Part shown: positions 42,768 through 50,061 of the stretch, piece after piece
How the letters are laid out: every line of letters starts with the position of its first letter
Position numbering within the stretch: the first letter of the stretch is position 1
NCBI GenBank assembly: GCA_963755085.1
Contig: CAVWIN010000014.1
Span: 62,001 to 126,000 of the forward strand
From: JACVRM01 sp963755085
Lineage (GTDB): Bacteria > Actinomycetota > Thermoleophilia > Gaiellales > Gaiellaceae
DNA length: 64,000 bases
Direction of reading: 5' to 3'
Program-made: the position numbers and the translations under genes
The notes under the pieces: generated by a model
What the model was told of the DNA's origin: nothing
What the model saw: only the letters and a program-made list of their open reading frames with translations
Databases searched by the model: none

Positions 42768-43549
42768 CCGCGCGCACGCGCACCGCGGTCAAGATCGGGC
42801 TCGAGATCACGGTGCCGCTGCTGCTCCTGCTCGCGTGGCAGCTCTGGAGCGTGAACAAGAACGACCCGAAGTTCCCGCGCCTGTCGTCCATCCTCATCGA
42901 GTTCCGCCACATGTGGCTCTTCGCGCAGTTCAACTCCGAGGTCGTCCCCAGCCTCGAGCGGGTCCTCGCCGGCTTCGCGATCGGCGTGGTCGCCGGCGTT
43001 GCGCTCGGGATCCCGCTCGGCCTCTTCCGCTGGTCGCGCCTCTGGGCGACGCCGCACATCGAGTGGTGGCGCAACATGCCGCCGCCGGCGCTGCTGCCGA
43101 TCACCGTCATCCTGCTTCACTCGATCGGGAACCGGCAGAAGATCGGCTTCATCGGCTTCTTCTGCCTCTTCCCGGTGCTGCTGAACACGATCGACGGCGT
43201 CCGGGGCATCGAGCCGACGCTCATGGAGACCGCACGATCGTACGGAGTCTCGCAATGGGAGGCGATCCGGCGGATCGTCCTGCCCGCGGCGCTGCCGCAG
43301 ATCTTCGCCGGCATGCGCACGAGCGTCTCACTCGCCGTCATCACGATGGTCCTGGCCGAGTACTTCTCGAGCACGAACGGGGTCGGCTACGTGCTGCTCA
43401 TCTCCAAGAACACCTTCCAGCTGACGCCGATGTGGGCCACGATCGTCCTGATCGGGCTGCTCGGCTACGCCCTCAACCTGCTGTTCGCGCTCGCGGAGCG
43501 CCGGGTGCTCGCCTGGCACCGAGGCTGGCGCGCGGCGACGCCCCAGTAA
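42764..43549 (+). CDS. NitT/TauT-type ABC transporter permease 2
   Basis: 261 residues with the same fold as the preceding permease: VVPSLERVLAGFAIGVVAGVALGIPLGLF (in parts), WWRNMPPPALLPITVILLHSIG, ETARSYGVSQWEAIRRIVLPAALPQ as EAA loop. Two different permeases imply a heterodimeric channel, which is less usual for this family than a homodimer. Confidence 0.9.
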   Translation: MTARTRTAVKIGLEITVPLLLLLAWQLWSVNKNDPKFPRLSSILIEFRHMWLFAQFNSEVVPSLERVLAGFAIGVVAGVALGIPLGLFRWSRLWATPHIEWWRNMPPPALLPITVILLHSIGNRQKIGFIGFFCLFPVLLNTIDGVRGIEPTLMETARSYGVSQWEAIRRIVLPAALPQIFAGMRTSVSLAVITMVLAEYFSSTNGVGYVLLISKNTFQLTPMWATIVLIGLLGYALNLLFALAERRVLAWHRGWRAATPQ

Positions 43550-43553
43550 CGGC

Positions 43554-44438
43554 ATGCTGGAGATCAGGTCGCTCGGCAAGGTCTACGGCAGCGGCGAACG
43601 GGCGACGCATGCGATCGGCGACGTCTCCTTCTCCGTCGCCGAGCGCGAGTTCGTCTGCGTCGTCGGCCCCTCCGGGTGCGGCAAGACGACCCTCCTCAAG
43701 TGCGCATCGGGCCTGATGCGGCCCACCTCGGGCGAGGTGCTCCTGCGCGGCCGGCGCGTGACGTCGCCGCCGGAGGAGATGGCGCTCGTCTTCCAGGAGT
43801 ACAGCCGCTCGCTCATGCCGTGGACGTCGGTGCGCAACAACGTCCTGCTGCCGCTGCGGCACAGGAAGCTGACGCGGCCCGAGCGCAGCCGGCTCGTCGA
43901 GGAGGCCGTGGAGGCGGTAGGCCTGACGCGCTTCCTCGAGCGCTACCCCTGGGAGCTCTCCGGCGGGATGCAGCAGCGCGTCGCGATCGCCCGCGCGCTC
44001 GCGTACCAGCCCGCGATCCTGCTGATGGACGAGCCCTTTGCGTCCGTGGACGCCCAGACCCGAGCCGACCTCGAGGACCTGGTGCTCCAGGTCCGTGAGG
44101 AGTTCGACGTGACGATTCTCTTCGTTACGCACGACATCGACGAATCGGTGTATCTCTCGGACCGGGTGGTCGTGCTGACGCACGCGCCGACGGAGGTCAA
44201 GGAGGTCGTGCGCGTCGACCTGCCGGCCGCACGGGACCAGATCGAGACGAAGGAGCTGGCGGAGTTCGCGCGCCTGCGCGCGCACGTCTACCGGCTCATC
44301 AAGCGCGAGCAGGAGGAGGCAGGAACAGGCCCCGGTGATCGGGGTGGGCCGCTTACAGCCATTCCGGGCGGTCAGGACGTCATACAGGAGGAGGACAGGA
44401 GTCTGCCGGAGACGGCGGACCGAACAAGGAGGGGTTAG
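43554..44438 (+). CDS. NitT/TauT-type ABC transporter ATP-binding protein
   Basis: 294 residues. Walker A GPSGCGKTTLLKCASGL, Q loop VFQEYSRSLMPWTSV, signature ELSGGMQQRVAIARAL, Walker B ILLMDEPFASVDAQTR, switch VTHDIDESVYLSDRV. SsuB/TauB type. About 35 extra residues at the C-terminus (EEAGTGPGDRGGPL and following) lack a recognisable domain. Confidence 0.9.
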   Translation: MLEIRSLGKVYGSGERATHAIGDVSFSVAEREFVCVVGPSGCGKTTLLKCASGLMRPTSGEVLLRGRRVTSPPEEMALVFQEYSRSLMPWTSVRNNVLLPLRHRKLTRPERSRLVEEAVEAVGLTRFLERYPWELSGGMQQRVAIARALAYQPAILLMDEPFASVDAQTRADLEDLVLQVREEFDVTILFVTHDIDESVYLSDRVVVLTHAPTEVKEVVRVDLPAARDQIETKELAEFARLRAHVYRLIKREQEEAGTGPGDRGGPLTAIPGGQDVIQEEDRSLPETADRTRRG

Positions 44439-45674
44439 GTGTCAAGTCGTATCTCCCGGCGGACCGGCATCGTCGGTCTGGTAGCACTCGTCGGGATCCT
44501 TGCAGGGCTCGTTGCGGCAACCACGGCGGCAGGCTCCCGGCAGGCGGTCACGCTGACCGTCGCGACGCTCCCGATCGCGAACGGGTATCCGCTCGATGTC
44601 GGCATCAAGCAGGGGTTCTTCGACAAGCAGGGCATCACGATCAAGAAGACGACGCTCGCGAGCGGCAACGACGTCGTGCTCGCGATGGCGAACCACAACG
44701 CCGACGTCGGCTATCTCGGGTTCGTCCCGATGATGATCGCCAGGACGCAGGGGATCCCGCTGCAGCTCGTCGCCGCCAGCGAGGTGGAGGGCACCTCGGC
44801 GGCCGACAACTGGCAGAACATCCTCGTCAAGGGCTCGAGCTCGATCCAGACGCCTGCCGACCTGGCGGGCAAGACCATCGCCGTCAACGCGCTCAAGGGC
44901 GTCGGCGAAGTGATGATCAAGGCGGCGCTGGAGAAGCTCAAAGTCGACCCGAACTCGATCAAGCTGGTCGCGCTGCCGTTCCCGTCCATGCGCTCGGCGC
45001 TGAACAACGGCCAGGTGGACGCGATCTGGGTGCCCGAGCCGTTTCTGACGCAGGGGCTCACGACCGACAACGACCGCATCGTCATGGCGCCGGGCCCGGT
45101 GCTCGGCCCGTTCTGGCCGGTCGGCGGCTACGCCGTCAACCAGGACTGGGCGAAGGCGAACCCGGACACCTACAAGGCGCTCAGGACCGCCCTCAACGAG
45201 TCACTGACCTACACGCAGGCGCATCCGGACGACGCGCGCGCGCTGCTCCCGGCCGGCACGCCGTCGAACATCCGGCTGCCGATCTGGAGCCCGCTCGTCA
45301 ACCGGGCCACGCTGCTCAAGCTCGCGAAATACGCGAAGGAGTTCGGGGTGATCAGCACGCTGCCGAACATGGCGGCCCTCGTGCCGAGCTCGATCGCGAG
45401 CGGCCTCGTGCTGCAGGGGATCGTGGGTGGCACGACGATCACCGTGAAGCTCGAGGGCAAGCAGGTGGCTCAGCTCAACCCGGGCCAGTACACGTTCGTG
45501 GTGTACGACCGCTCGGCGCACCAGAGCTTCCACCTGAAAGGACCCGGCGTGAACAAGTCGACCGGCGTACGCCAGGTCGGCCGCGTGACGTGGGCCGTGA
45601 CGCTCAAGAAGGGCACGTACGTCTACAGCTCGTCCGCCAAGGCGTCGCTGAAGAAGACCATCAAGGTCGGCTGA
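44439..45674 (+). CDS. ABC transporter substrate-binding protein with C-terminal cupredoxin-like domain
   Basis: 411 residues with a signal peptide (RISRRTGIVGLVALVGILAG, cleavage near GSRQA). Residues about 35-325 are an SsuA/TauA-like binding protein (IKQGFFDKQGITIKKTTLASG, GYLGFVPMMIARTQGIPLQL, NNGQVDAIWVPEPF). Residues about 330-411 look like the plastocyanin-like domain found in Thermoleophilia secreted proteins: FVVYDRSAHQSFHLKGPGVN, then TWAVTLKKGTYVYSSS; the Cys expected in the copper site is replaced (YVYSSS). The GTG starts directly after the ATPase stop. The ligand is probably an aromatic acid by context. Confidence 0.85.
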   Translation: MSSRISRRTGIVGLVALVGILAGLVAATTAAGSRQAVTLTVATLPIANGYPLDVGIKQGFFDKQGITIKKTTLASGNDVVLAMANHNADVGYLGFVPMMIARTQGIPLQLVAASEVEGTSAADNWQNILVKGSSSIQTPADLAGKTIAVNALKGVGEVMIKAALEKLKVDPNSIKLVALPFPSMRSALNNGQVDAIWVPEPFLTQGLTTDNDRIVMAPGPVLGPFWPVGGYAVNQDWAKANPDTYKALRTALNESLTYTQAHPDDARALLPAGTPSNIRLPIWSPLVNRATLLKLAKYAKEFGVISTLPNMAALVPSSIASGLVLQGIVGGTTITVKLEGKQVAQLNPGQYTFVVYDRSAHQSFHLKGPGVNKSTGVRQVGRVTWAVTLKKGTYVYSSSAKASLKKTIKVG

Positions 45675-45689
45675 CCGACCGCAGCTCCG

Positions 45690-45719
45690 GCCGGAGGGGC
45701 CCCCGCGGGTCCCTCCGGC
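45690..45719 (+). terminator. hairpin after the substrate-binding protein gene
   Basis: GCCGGAGGG (45690-45698) pairs with CCCTCCGGC (45711-45719) around a 12-nt GC-rich loop, 16 nt after the stop. No U tract, as often in GC-rich actinobacteria. Confidence 0.55.
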
Positions 45720-45730
45720 GCTGCCTGCGT

Positions 45731-45747
45731 GTTCCGATAATCGGAAC
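45731..45747. promoter_or_regulatory. perfect palindrome GTTCCGATAATCGGAAC (IclR/PcaR-type box)
   Basis: 17-nt perfect inverted repeat around a central A, the best match in the window to the IclR box at 41105. It sits between two terminators in a convergent intergenic space, where no promoter is expected. Confidence 0.45.
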
Positions 45748-45817
45748 AGCGCGACCGCCGGAACGGCCCAGTCGAACGCGGTCGAGGTGAGCGCGCTCGC
45801 CTCGTCGTGAGCCACGG

Positions 45818-45851
45818 CCGTGGTGGCGGCCCGGAGGGGCCGCCACCACGG
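45818..45851 (-). terminator. 15-bp perfect hairpin after the benzoylformate-decarboxylase-like gene
   Basis: 15 perfectly paired bases (45818-45832 with 45837-45851) around the tetraloop GGAG, beginning directly at the stop codon of the minus-strand gene. The most stable hairpin noticed in the window. Confidence 0.7.
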
Positions 45852-47450
45852 CTACGGCGCGAAGTGCGGGGTCGGCTCCACCACCACGTCGAGCAGCAGG
45901 GGCTCGCGCATCGAGGCGAGCCGCGGCACGGCGTCGTCGAGCTCGCGGACGAGCTCGTCGTAGCGCTCGACACGCCGGGCCGTGCAGCCGAAGGCGCGCG
46001 CGATCGCGGCGACGTCCACGTCGAAGCTTGGCCACGGTGCGGGCTTCCCGTGCCGTTCGGCCAACCGGTCCATGATCGCGTAGCCCCCGTTCGACAGGAT
46101 CACGAACAGCACACCGACGCCGTACGTCGCGGCGCTCCACAGCGCCTGGATGCCGTACAGCGAGGAGCCGTCGCCGACCACGGCCACGACGGGGCGGTCG
46201 GGAAGCGCCATCCGCACGCCGGTCGCGCCGGCCAGGGCGAACCCGAGGCCGCCCATCGCGGCGCTCAGGAATCCGAGCGGCTCGCGCGCGAGCAGCCGGT
46301 CGTGGAGCTCCGGCCGGTCGACGGGCGTCTCCTCGACGACCACAGCCTCGCGCGGAAGCCGCTCGGCGAGCGCGGCGAGAACGTGTCCGGCCCGCAGGCG
46401 GTCACCGGCCGCAGGCGGGTCTGGAGGTGGCGGCGGGGCGTAGGGCCGGGGCGGCGGACCAGTCCGCTGCGGCAGCCGTTCGGCGAGCGCGCGGCACACG
46501 GGGGCGGGCGACGCAAGCACTGCGAGCTCCGCCGGGCTGCGATGCACCTCCGCGGGATCGTCGCCGACCACGGCAATGCGCTGGCCGGGGTCGGTGAAGC
46601 GACCGGCAGCGTAGGGCGACTGCCGGAACACCGGCGCTCCGACGACGAGGATCGCGTCGTAGGGGGCGAGCCGCTCCCGCAGGCGCGATCGGTCGGCCGG
46701 CAGCACGCCCGCGAAGTGCGGATGATCCTGCCGGAACCCGGCCTGTGCGCCGAACGACTCCTGAAAGACCGGCGCGGCGAGGCGCTGCGCGAGCGCCTCG
46801 ACCGCTGCCCACGCGTCCTCCGAGTCGTTTCCTGCGCCGACGACGAGCGCGGGGGCCTGCGCGTCCTCCAAGAACGCTGCGAGCTCCTCGGTTGCGGCGG
46901 GGTCGGCGGCGGCCGTGCGCAAGACCCGCCGCGGGGCGGCATCCTCGCGGTCGGCGTCGGCCGGAGCCTCCCAGTCGTCCATCGGCACGACGACGACCGC
47001 GGGCCCGCGGCGGGTGGCCGCCTCGTGGGCGGCGCGCTCGATCGAGCCGGGCACGTCCTGCGGCCGCACCGGCTGGTCGAACCACACCGGGTACTCGCCG
47101 GCGAGCCCCGCCAGCCGGCCGGCCAGAAACGGCTCGAACACGAGATGCCGGCGGTCCTGCTGGCCGACGAGGACGACAAGGGGCGCACGGTTGACGCGCG
47201 CGGTCGCGAGCGCGCCCACCGCGTTTCCGAGCCCGGCCGTGGTGTGCAGCAGGGCGAGGGCGGGCTCGCGGCGGCCGAGCGCATAGCCGGTCGCCAGCCC
47301 GATGACCGGCGACTCGTGCAGCGCGAGCACGAAGCGCAGGTCTTCCGGCAGCCCGGCCAGGAACGGCACCTCCGTCGACCCCGGGTTGGCGAACAGCGTC
47401 GTGAGGCCCTGCCGCCGGAGAACCTCGAACGTCGCGTCGCGGACGGTCAG
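45852..47450 (-). CDS. thiamine-diphosphate enzyme, benzoylformate decarboxylase-like
   Basis: 532 residues if started at CTG 47450. The frame upstream of the GTG at 47369 still encodes TVRDATFEVLRRQGLTTLFANPG, the conserved N-terminus, and no other start codon is present; a CTG at 47456 is an alternative. With that start the residues fall almost exactly on P. putida benzoylformate decarboxylase: Ser25 (S26), Glu46 (E47), His69 (H70). The ThDP motif is VGDGSSLYGIQALWSAATYG, then NGGYAIM. The second catalytic His (H281) is Ser278 (VFRQSPY). It would decarboxylate a 2-oxo acid to an aldehyde for the aldehyde dehydrogenase at 39.5 kb. Confidence 0.8.
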   Translation of the reverse strand: MTVRDATFEVLRRQGLTTLFANPGSTEVPFLAGLPEDLRFVLALHESPVIGLATGYALGRREPALALLHTTAGLGNAVGALATARVNRAPLVVLVGQQDRRHLVFEPFLAGRLAGLAGEYPVWFDQPVRPQDVPGSIERAAHEAATRRGPAVVVVPMDDWEAPADADREDAAPRRVLRTAAADPAATEELAAFLEDAQAPALVVGAGNDSEDAWAAVEALAQRLAAPVFQESFGAQAGFRQDHPHFAGVLPADRSRLRERLAPYDAILVVGAPVFRQSPYAAGRFTDPGQRIAVVGDDPAEVHRSPAELAVLASPAPVCRALAERLPQRTGPPPRPYAPPPPPDPPAAGDRLRAGHVLAALAERLPREAVVVEETPVDRPELHDRLLAREPLGFLSAAMGGLGFALAGATGVRMALPDRPVVAVVGDGSSLYGIQALWSAATYGVGVLFVILSNGGYAIMDRLAERHGKPAPWPSFDVDVAAIARAFGCTARRVERYDELVRELDDAVPRLASMREPLLLDVVVEPTPHFAP

Positions 47451-47457
47451 GCCCAGG

Positions 47458-48609
47458 TCAGCCCCAGACCTCGGCGGCCACGTCGACGATCAGCCGCAGC
47501 TTCGCCCACTGCTCCTCCTCCGTGAGCGCGTTGCCCTCGACGGTCGACGAGAACCCGCACTGCGGCGAGAGGCAGAGCTGGTCGAGCTCGGCATACTGCG
47601 ACGCTGCATCGATGCGGCGCAAGAGGGCGTCGCGCGACTCGAGCTCGCCGCGCTTCGTCGTCACGAGGCCGAGGACGACATGCTTATCGCCCTTCGGGAG
47701 CAGGCGGAGCGGCTCGAACCCGCCGGAGCGCTCGTCGTCCCACTCCATGAAGAAGCCGTCGACCTCGAGCTCGCTGAACAGCGCCTCGGCGACGAAGTCG
47801 TAACCGCCCTCGGCCGCCCACGCCGAGCGGAAGTTGCCGCGGCACATGTGCGTGGTCACCGTCATGCCCTCAGGGCGTCCGGCGAGCGCCTCGTTGATGT
47901 GGTGGATGTACTCGACGTGCTGCCGCTCGGGGTCGCCGCCGATCGATGCGATGTACTCGCGCTGGTGCGGGTCGTTCATGTAGGCGAGGCTCGTGTCGTC
48001 GAACTGGAGATACGTGCAGCCGAGCTCGCCGAGGCGCCGCACCTGCTCGCGGTAGGCCGCGGTCAGGTCGGCCCAGAATGCGTCCATCTGCGGGTACACG
48101 GCGGGGTCGATGGCCGCCTTTCCGCCTCGGTAATGGACCATGCTCGGCGACGGGATCGTGAGCTTCGGCACGGCACGCGTGACCGTGTCCTGGAGGTAGC
48201 GGAAAGCGTCCCCGAAGATCGTGGTCGAGACGCCGAGCCTTCCGTCGACGTGAAGCGCCGCCGGAGTGAACTCGATCTCGCCGTCCTCCTTGAAGAACTT
48301 GACGGCGATATTGCCGGCCTCCTTGGTGATCCCGTCGAGCTGGTAGATGAAGTCCATGTGCCACGACGCGCGGCGGAACTCCCCGTCCGTGGCCGACTGG
48401 AGCCCGACCTCCTCCTGCTTGCGCACGGCGTCTCGGATCGCCGCGTCCTCGACGGCGCGAAGCTCCGCGTCTGTCACGCGCCCGGCTGCGTGGCCCTCAC
48501 GTGCCTGGAGGAGCGCCGCCGGACGGAGAAGGCTCCCCACGTGGTCGGCGCGAAACGGCGGACTTGTCCGGCGCTGCGTCGCGGCCGCAGTCGCGGCTTC
48601 CTCGTGCAT
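47458..48609 (-). CDS. cobalamin-independent methionine synthase II-like (MetE C-domain, YxjG-type)
   Basis: 383 residues. The ATG at 48609 follows a G-rich GGGAGGGGG site. Family blocks are FRADHVGSLLRPAALLQAR, YLQFDDTSLAYMND, TTHMCRGNFRSAW and LCLSPQCGFSST; the Cys/His residues are the zinc ligands for thiol activation. Stand-alone MetE C-domain proteins transfer methyl groups to thiols, or act on epoxyalkane-CoM; the substrate here is open. The downstream decarboxylase starts within 8 nt, so the two are co-transcribed. A methyl-transfer role in aromatic degradation is possible but unproven. Confidence 0.75.
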   Translation of the reverse strand: MHEEAATAAATQRRTSPPFRADHVGSLLRPAALLQAREGHAAGRVTDAELRAVEDAAIRDAVRKQEEVGLQSATDGEFRRASWHMDFIYQLDGITKEAGNIAVKFFKEDGEIEFTPAALHVDGRLGVSTTIFGDAFRYLQDTVTRAVPKLTIPSPSMVHYRGGKAAIDPAVYPQMDAFWADLTAAYREQVRRLGELGCTYLQFDDTSLAYMNDPHQREYIASIGGDPERQHVEYIHHINEALAGRPEGMTVTTHMCRGNFRSAWAAEGGYDFVAEALFSELEVDGFFMEWDDERSGGFEPLRLLPKGDKHVVLGLVTTKRGELESRDALLRRIDAASQYAELDQLCLSPQCGFSSTVEGNALTEEEQWAKLRLIVDVAAEVWG

Positions 48610-48800
48610 GTGAACCCCCTCCCACTTGCGGTGGCCGGTAGGACCGGACGCTATACGAGGCGTTGCCGTCAGGCGCCGGTGCGGTACGCAAGAACTGGCG
48701 ATCACGGGGCGAACCTCGCGGCCCTCGCAGACACCGTCCTGATCGCGTCGGCGGTGTTACCGGATAAGCAACGCGGCGTTGCCTGATGAGAAAACTACCC

Positions 48801-48901
48801 GAGTACGGGTCGGAGTAAAGGCTTGTCTCCGCTAGCTGCAGTCGTTGCAGCTCAGACCGGCCTCGTTGCAGCCACTTTCAGTTCGTCGCAGTTCGTTGCA
48901 G
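48801..48901. repeat. intergenic repeat block B with iterated TCGTTGCAG
   Basis: GAGTACGG (48801), GGCTTGTCTCCG (48820-48831), then TCGTTGCAG at 48842, 48863 and 48893 and a TCGTCGCAG variant at 48883. The same order occurs at 33191-33253, so the two copies bracket the aromatic cluster as direct repeats. Confidence 0.5.
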
Positions 48902-49078
48902 CGGTTCCGCGCGAACTCTTAGTCCCATGACGGCCGGGGCTCACACCTTGGTAGTGGACAGCCGGCGCGCGAACGCCAACGCGCCATGGCGTCGGCCGGC
49001 CACGTTTCGCTTAGCCGTTTCACTCGACCCCAGATCGCACGCACTTTGTTTCGACACCCGGTCGAACCGAACCGCCTG

Positions 49079-49123
49079 AATCGCACCAGGGAGGTCGTCG
49101 GTTCGAGCCCGACGAGGTCTACC
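49079..49123 (+). other. tRNA 3'-end-like remnant (possible attachment site)
   Basis: AGGTC variable-loop-like bases are followed by a perfect T-arm (GTCGG, TTCGAGC loop, CCGAC), a 7-nt acceptor-like strand GAGGTCT and ACC. No matching 5' acceptor strand (AGACCTC) or D-arm is found upstream, so it is not a complete tRNA gene. Such 3' halves mark integration sites of mobile elements. Confidence 0.4.
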
Positions 49124-49270
49124 TCAAACCGGCTGCACGGCGGCCTTGTCGCCCCGAGTCATGTCGGAGACCTACCGCCTCCGACCGACCGATTAGCGCC
49201 TTCAAGAGCCGCCACACACCTGCCCGGTTAGGACAGGCCGGTGGCCATAAGCTGCCCCGACGCGAACGTC

Positions 49271-49717
49271 CTAGAACGGGATGTCGTCGCTCTGGGCCGG
49301 TTTCGGAGCCGGCTCTGAGCTTCCGTTGGCGTCGGGCGCAACTTGGTCGACGACCGTCGACCAGTCGAACTCCTGCGAGCTGCGGTCGACGGCAACGCGG
49401 AAGAGGTGGAAGTCGTGGCCCTCGGGATTCGACTGGAGGCCGTGGTAGCCAATCGCGACGAACTCGCCGATCTGAGGCTGCCAGCGCGCGAACTCGTTGC
49501 GCAGGACCTGTTGCAGGATCCAGACGGCGCGCTCCGTGCCGTCGCGCTGCTCGAGGATCGCGATCTTGGCTGTGCCGTACTCGGTCTCGCCCTGCTCGAT
49601 CGCAACGAGGCGACCGGCGATCACCGGATCCTCCAGCGAAGCGATCCACGCGGTTGGGAAGGGTTGCCGAACGCGCATCTTCACCGCTTCCTCGAGCTCC
49701 ATCACGTCGACTGCCAC
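49271..49717 (-). CDS. SSB-like OB-fold protein with DDIPF tail
   Basis: 148 residues from GTG 7 nt behind AAGGAGAG; the frame is open further upstream but without coding character. The body (VIAGRLVAIEQGETEYGTAKIAILEQ, WILQQVLRNEFARWQPQIGEFVAIGYHGLQ, DFHLFRVAVDRSS, in parts) has the strand spacing of an OB fold. The linker is Pro/Ala/Ser-rich and the last residues are QSDDIPF, the tip by which bacterial single-strand binding proteins recruit partner enzymes. It is probably a phage- or plasmid-type SSB paralogue. It is divergent from the riboswitch operon, with a 102-nt gap. Confidence 0.6.
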   Translation of the reverse strand: MAVDVMELEEAVKMRVRQPFPTAWIASLEDPVIAGRLVAIEQGETEYGTAKIAILEQRDGTERAVWILQQVLRNEFARWQPQIGEFVAIGYHGLQSNPEGHDFHLFRVAVDRSSQEFDWSTVVDQVAPDANGSSEPAPKPAQSDDIPF

Positions 49718-49819
49718 GCATCTCTCCTTCCGTAGGAAATGACGCTCCTGTATCGACGCCGCCGAGAGACAGCAACTCCCTCGATCGAGCTTGCGCCGAG
49801 GCTCGCCGCTACGCTGAGC

Positions 49820-49912
49820 GCGTCCATCCAGAGCGGCTGAGGGACTCGGCCCTGCGACGCCGCAGCAACCGGCCTCACGGCGCGGTGCTACCGCCGAAAA
49901 CGATGGAGGTGA
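49820..49912 (+). ncRNA. SAM riboswitch (SAM-I/SAM-IV clan)
   Basis: The consensus core is readable in order: AGAGCGGCTGAGGGA, then CGGCCC, GACGCCGC, GCAACC and GGTGC. P1 is TCCATC (49823-49828) with GATGGA (49902-49907); P2 pairs GCGGC with GCCGC. The P4 hairpin of SAM-I is missing between the GGTGC block and P1. The P3 loop has TCAC (49875-49878), complementary to GTGA (49909-49912) just after P1. Both points favour a SAM-IV-like pseudoknotted form. The Shine-Dalgarno sequence GGAGG (49905-49909) of the next ORF lies within P1 and the pseudoknot, so SAM binding should block translation. Confidence 0.85.
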
Positions 49913-49914
49913 CC

Positions 49915-50061
49915 ATGTCCGAAGAAGGGCAAGATCAGGGTTCGTTCGACTCGATCGACGGCCAAGCCAAACGCGGCCTGCGCGGGGTGCTGAAACGCCG
50001 GCGGCATCGGGAGCCGACGTTCCGCGAGCAACTCCTCGCGAGGGCAAGGAAGGAGACATGA
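49915..50061 (+). CDS. riboswitch-controlled microprotein 1
   Basis: 48 residues: an acidic start (SEEGQDQGSFDSIDGQ) and a basic rest (RGLRGVLKRRRHREPTFREQ, then LLARARKET). The ATG at 49915 is 5 nt behind GGAGG; an in-frame ATG at 49903 lies inside P1 of the riboswitch and is less likely. No domain is recognised. The charge pattern would suit binding RNA, DNA or an acidic partner. Real coding is supported by the riboswitch, the ribosome site and the ATGA overlap with the next ORF. Confidence 0.55.
   Translation: MSEEGQDQGSFDSIDGQAKRGLRGVLKRRRHREPTFREQLLARARKET

Larger units (their letters stand above)
48610..49270. other. gene-poor intergenic region with repeats and a tRNA-like end
   Basis: 661 bases without a supported gene. 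It contains repeat block B (48801-48901), a TTCGACACCCGGTCGA motif at 49050-49065 and the tRNA 3'-end-like element at 49079-49123. The base composition is visibly less GC-biased than in the flanking genes. Confidence 0.6.

Noticed and set aside
45731..45747. Palindrome as a terminator hairpin
   Set aside because: A centre of one base cannot form a hairpin loop without melting the middle pairs, and true hairpins lie on both sides; an operator is the better reading.
49079..49123. Complete tRNA gene
   Set aside because: No 5' acceptor strand or D-arm can be found, and the would-be anticodon stem pairs poorly.
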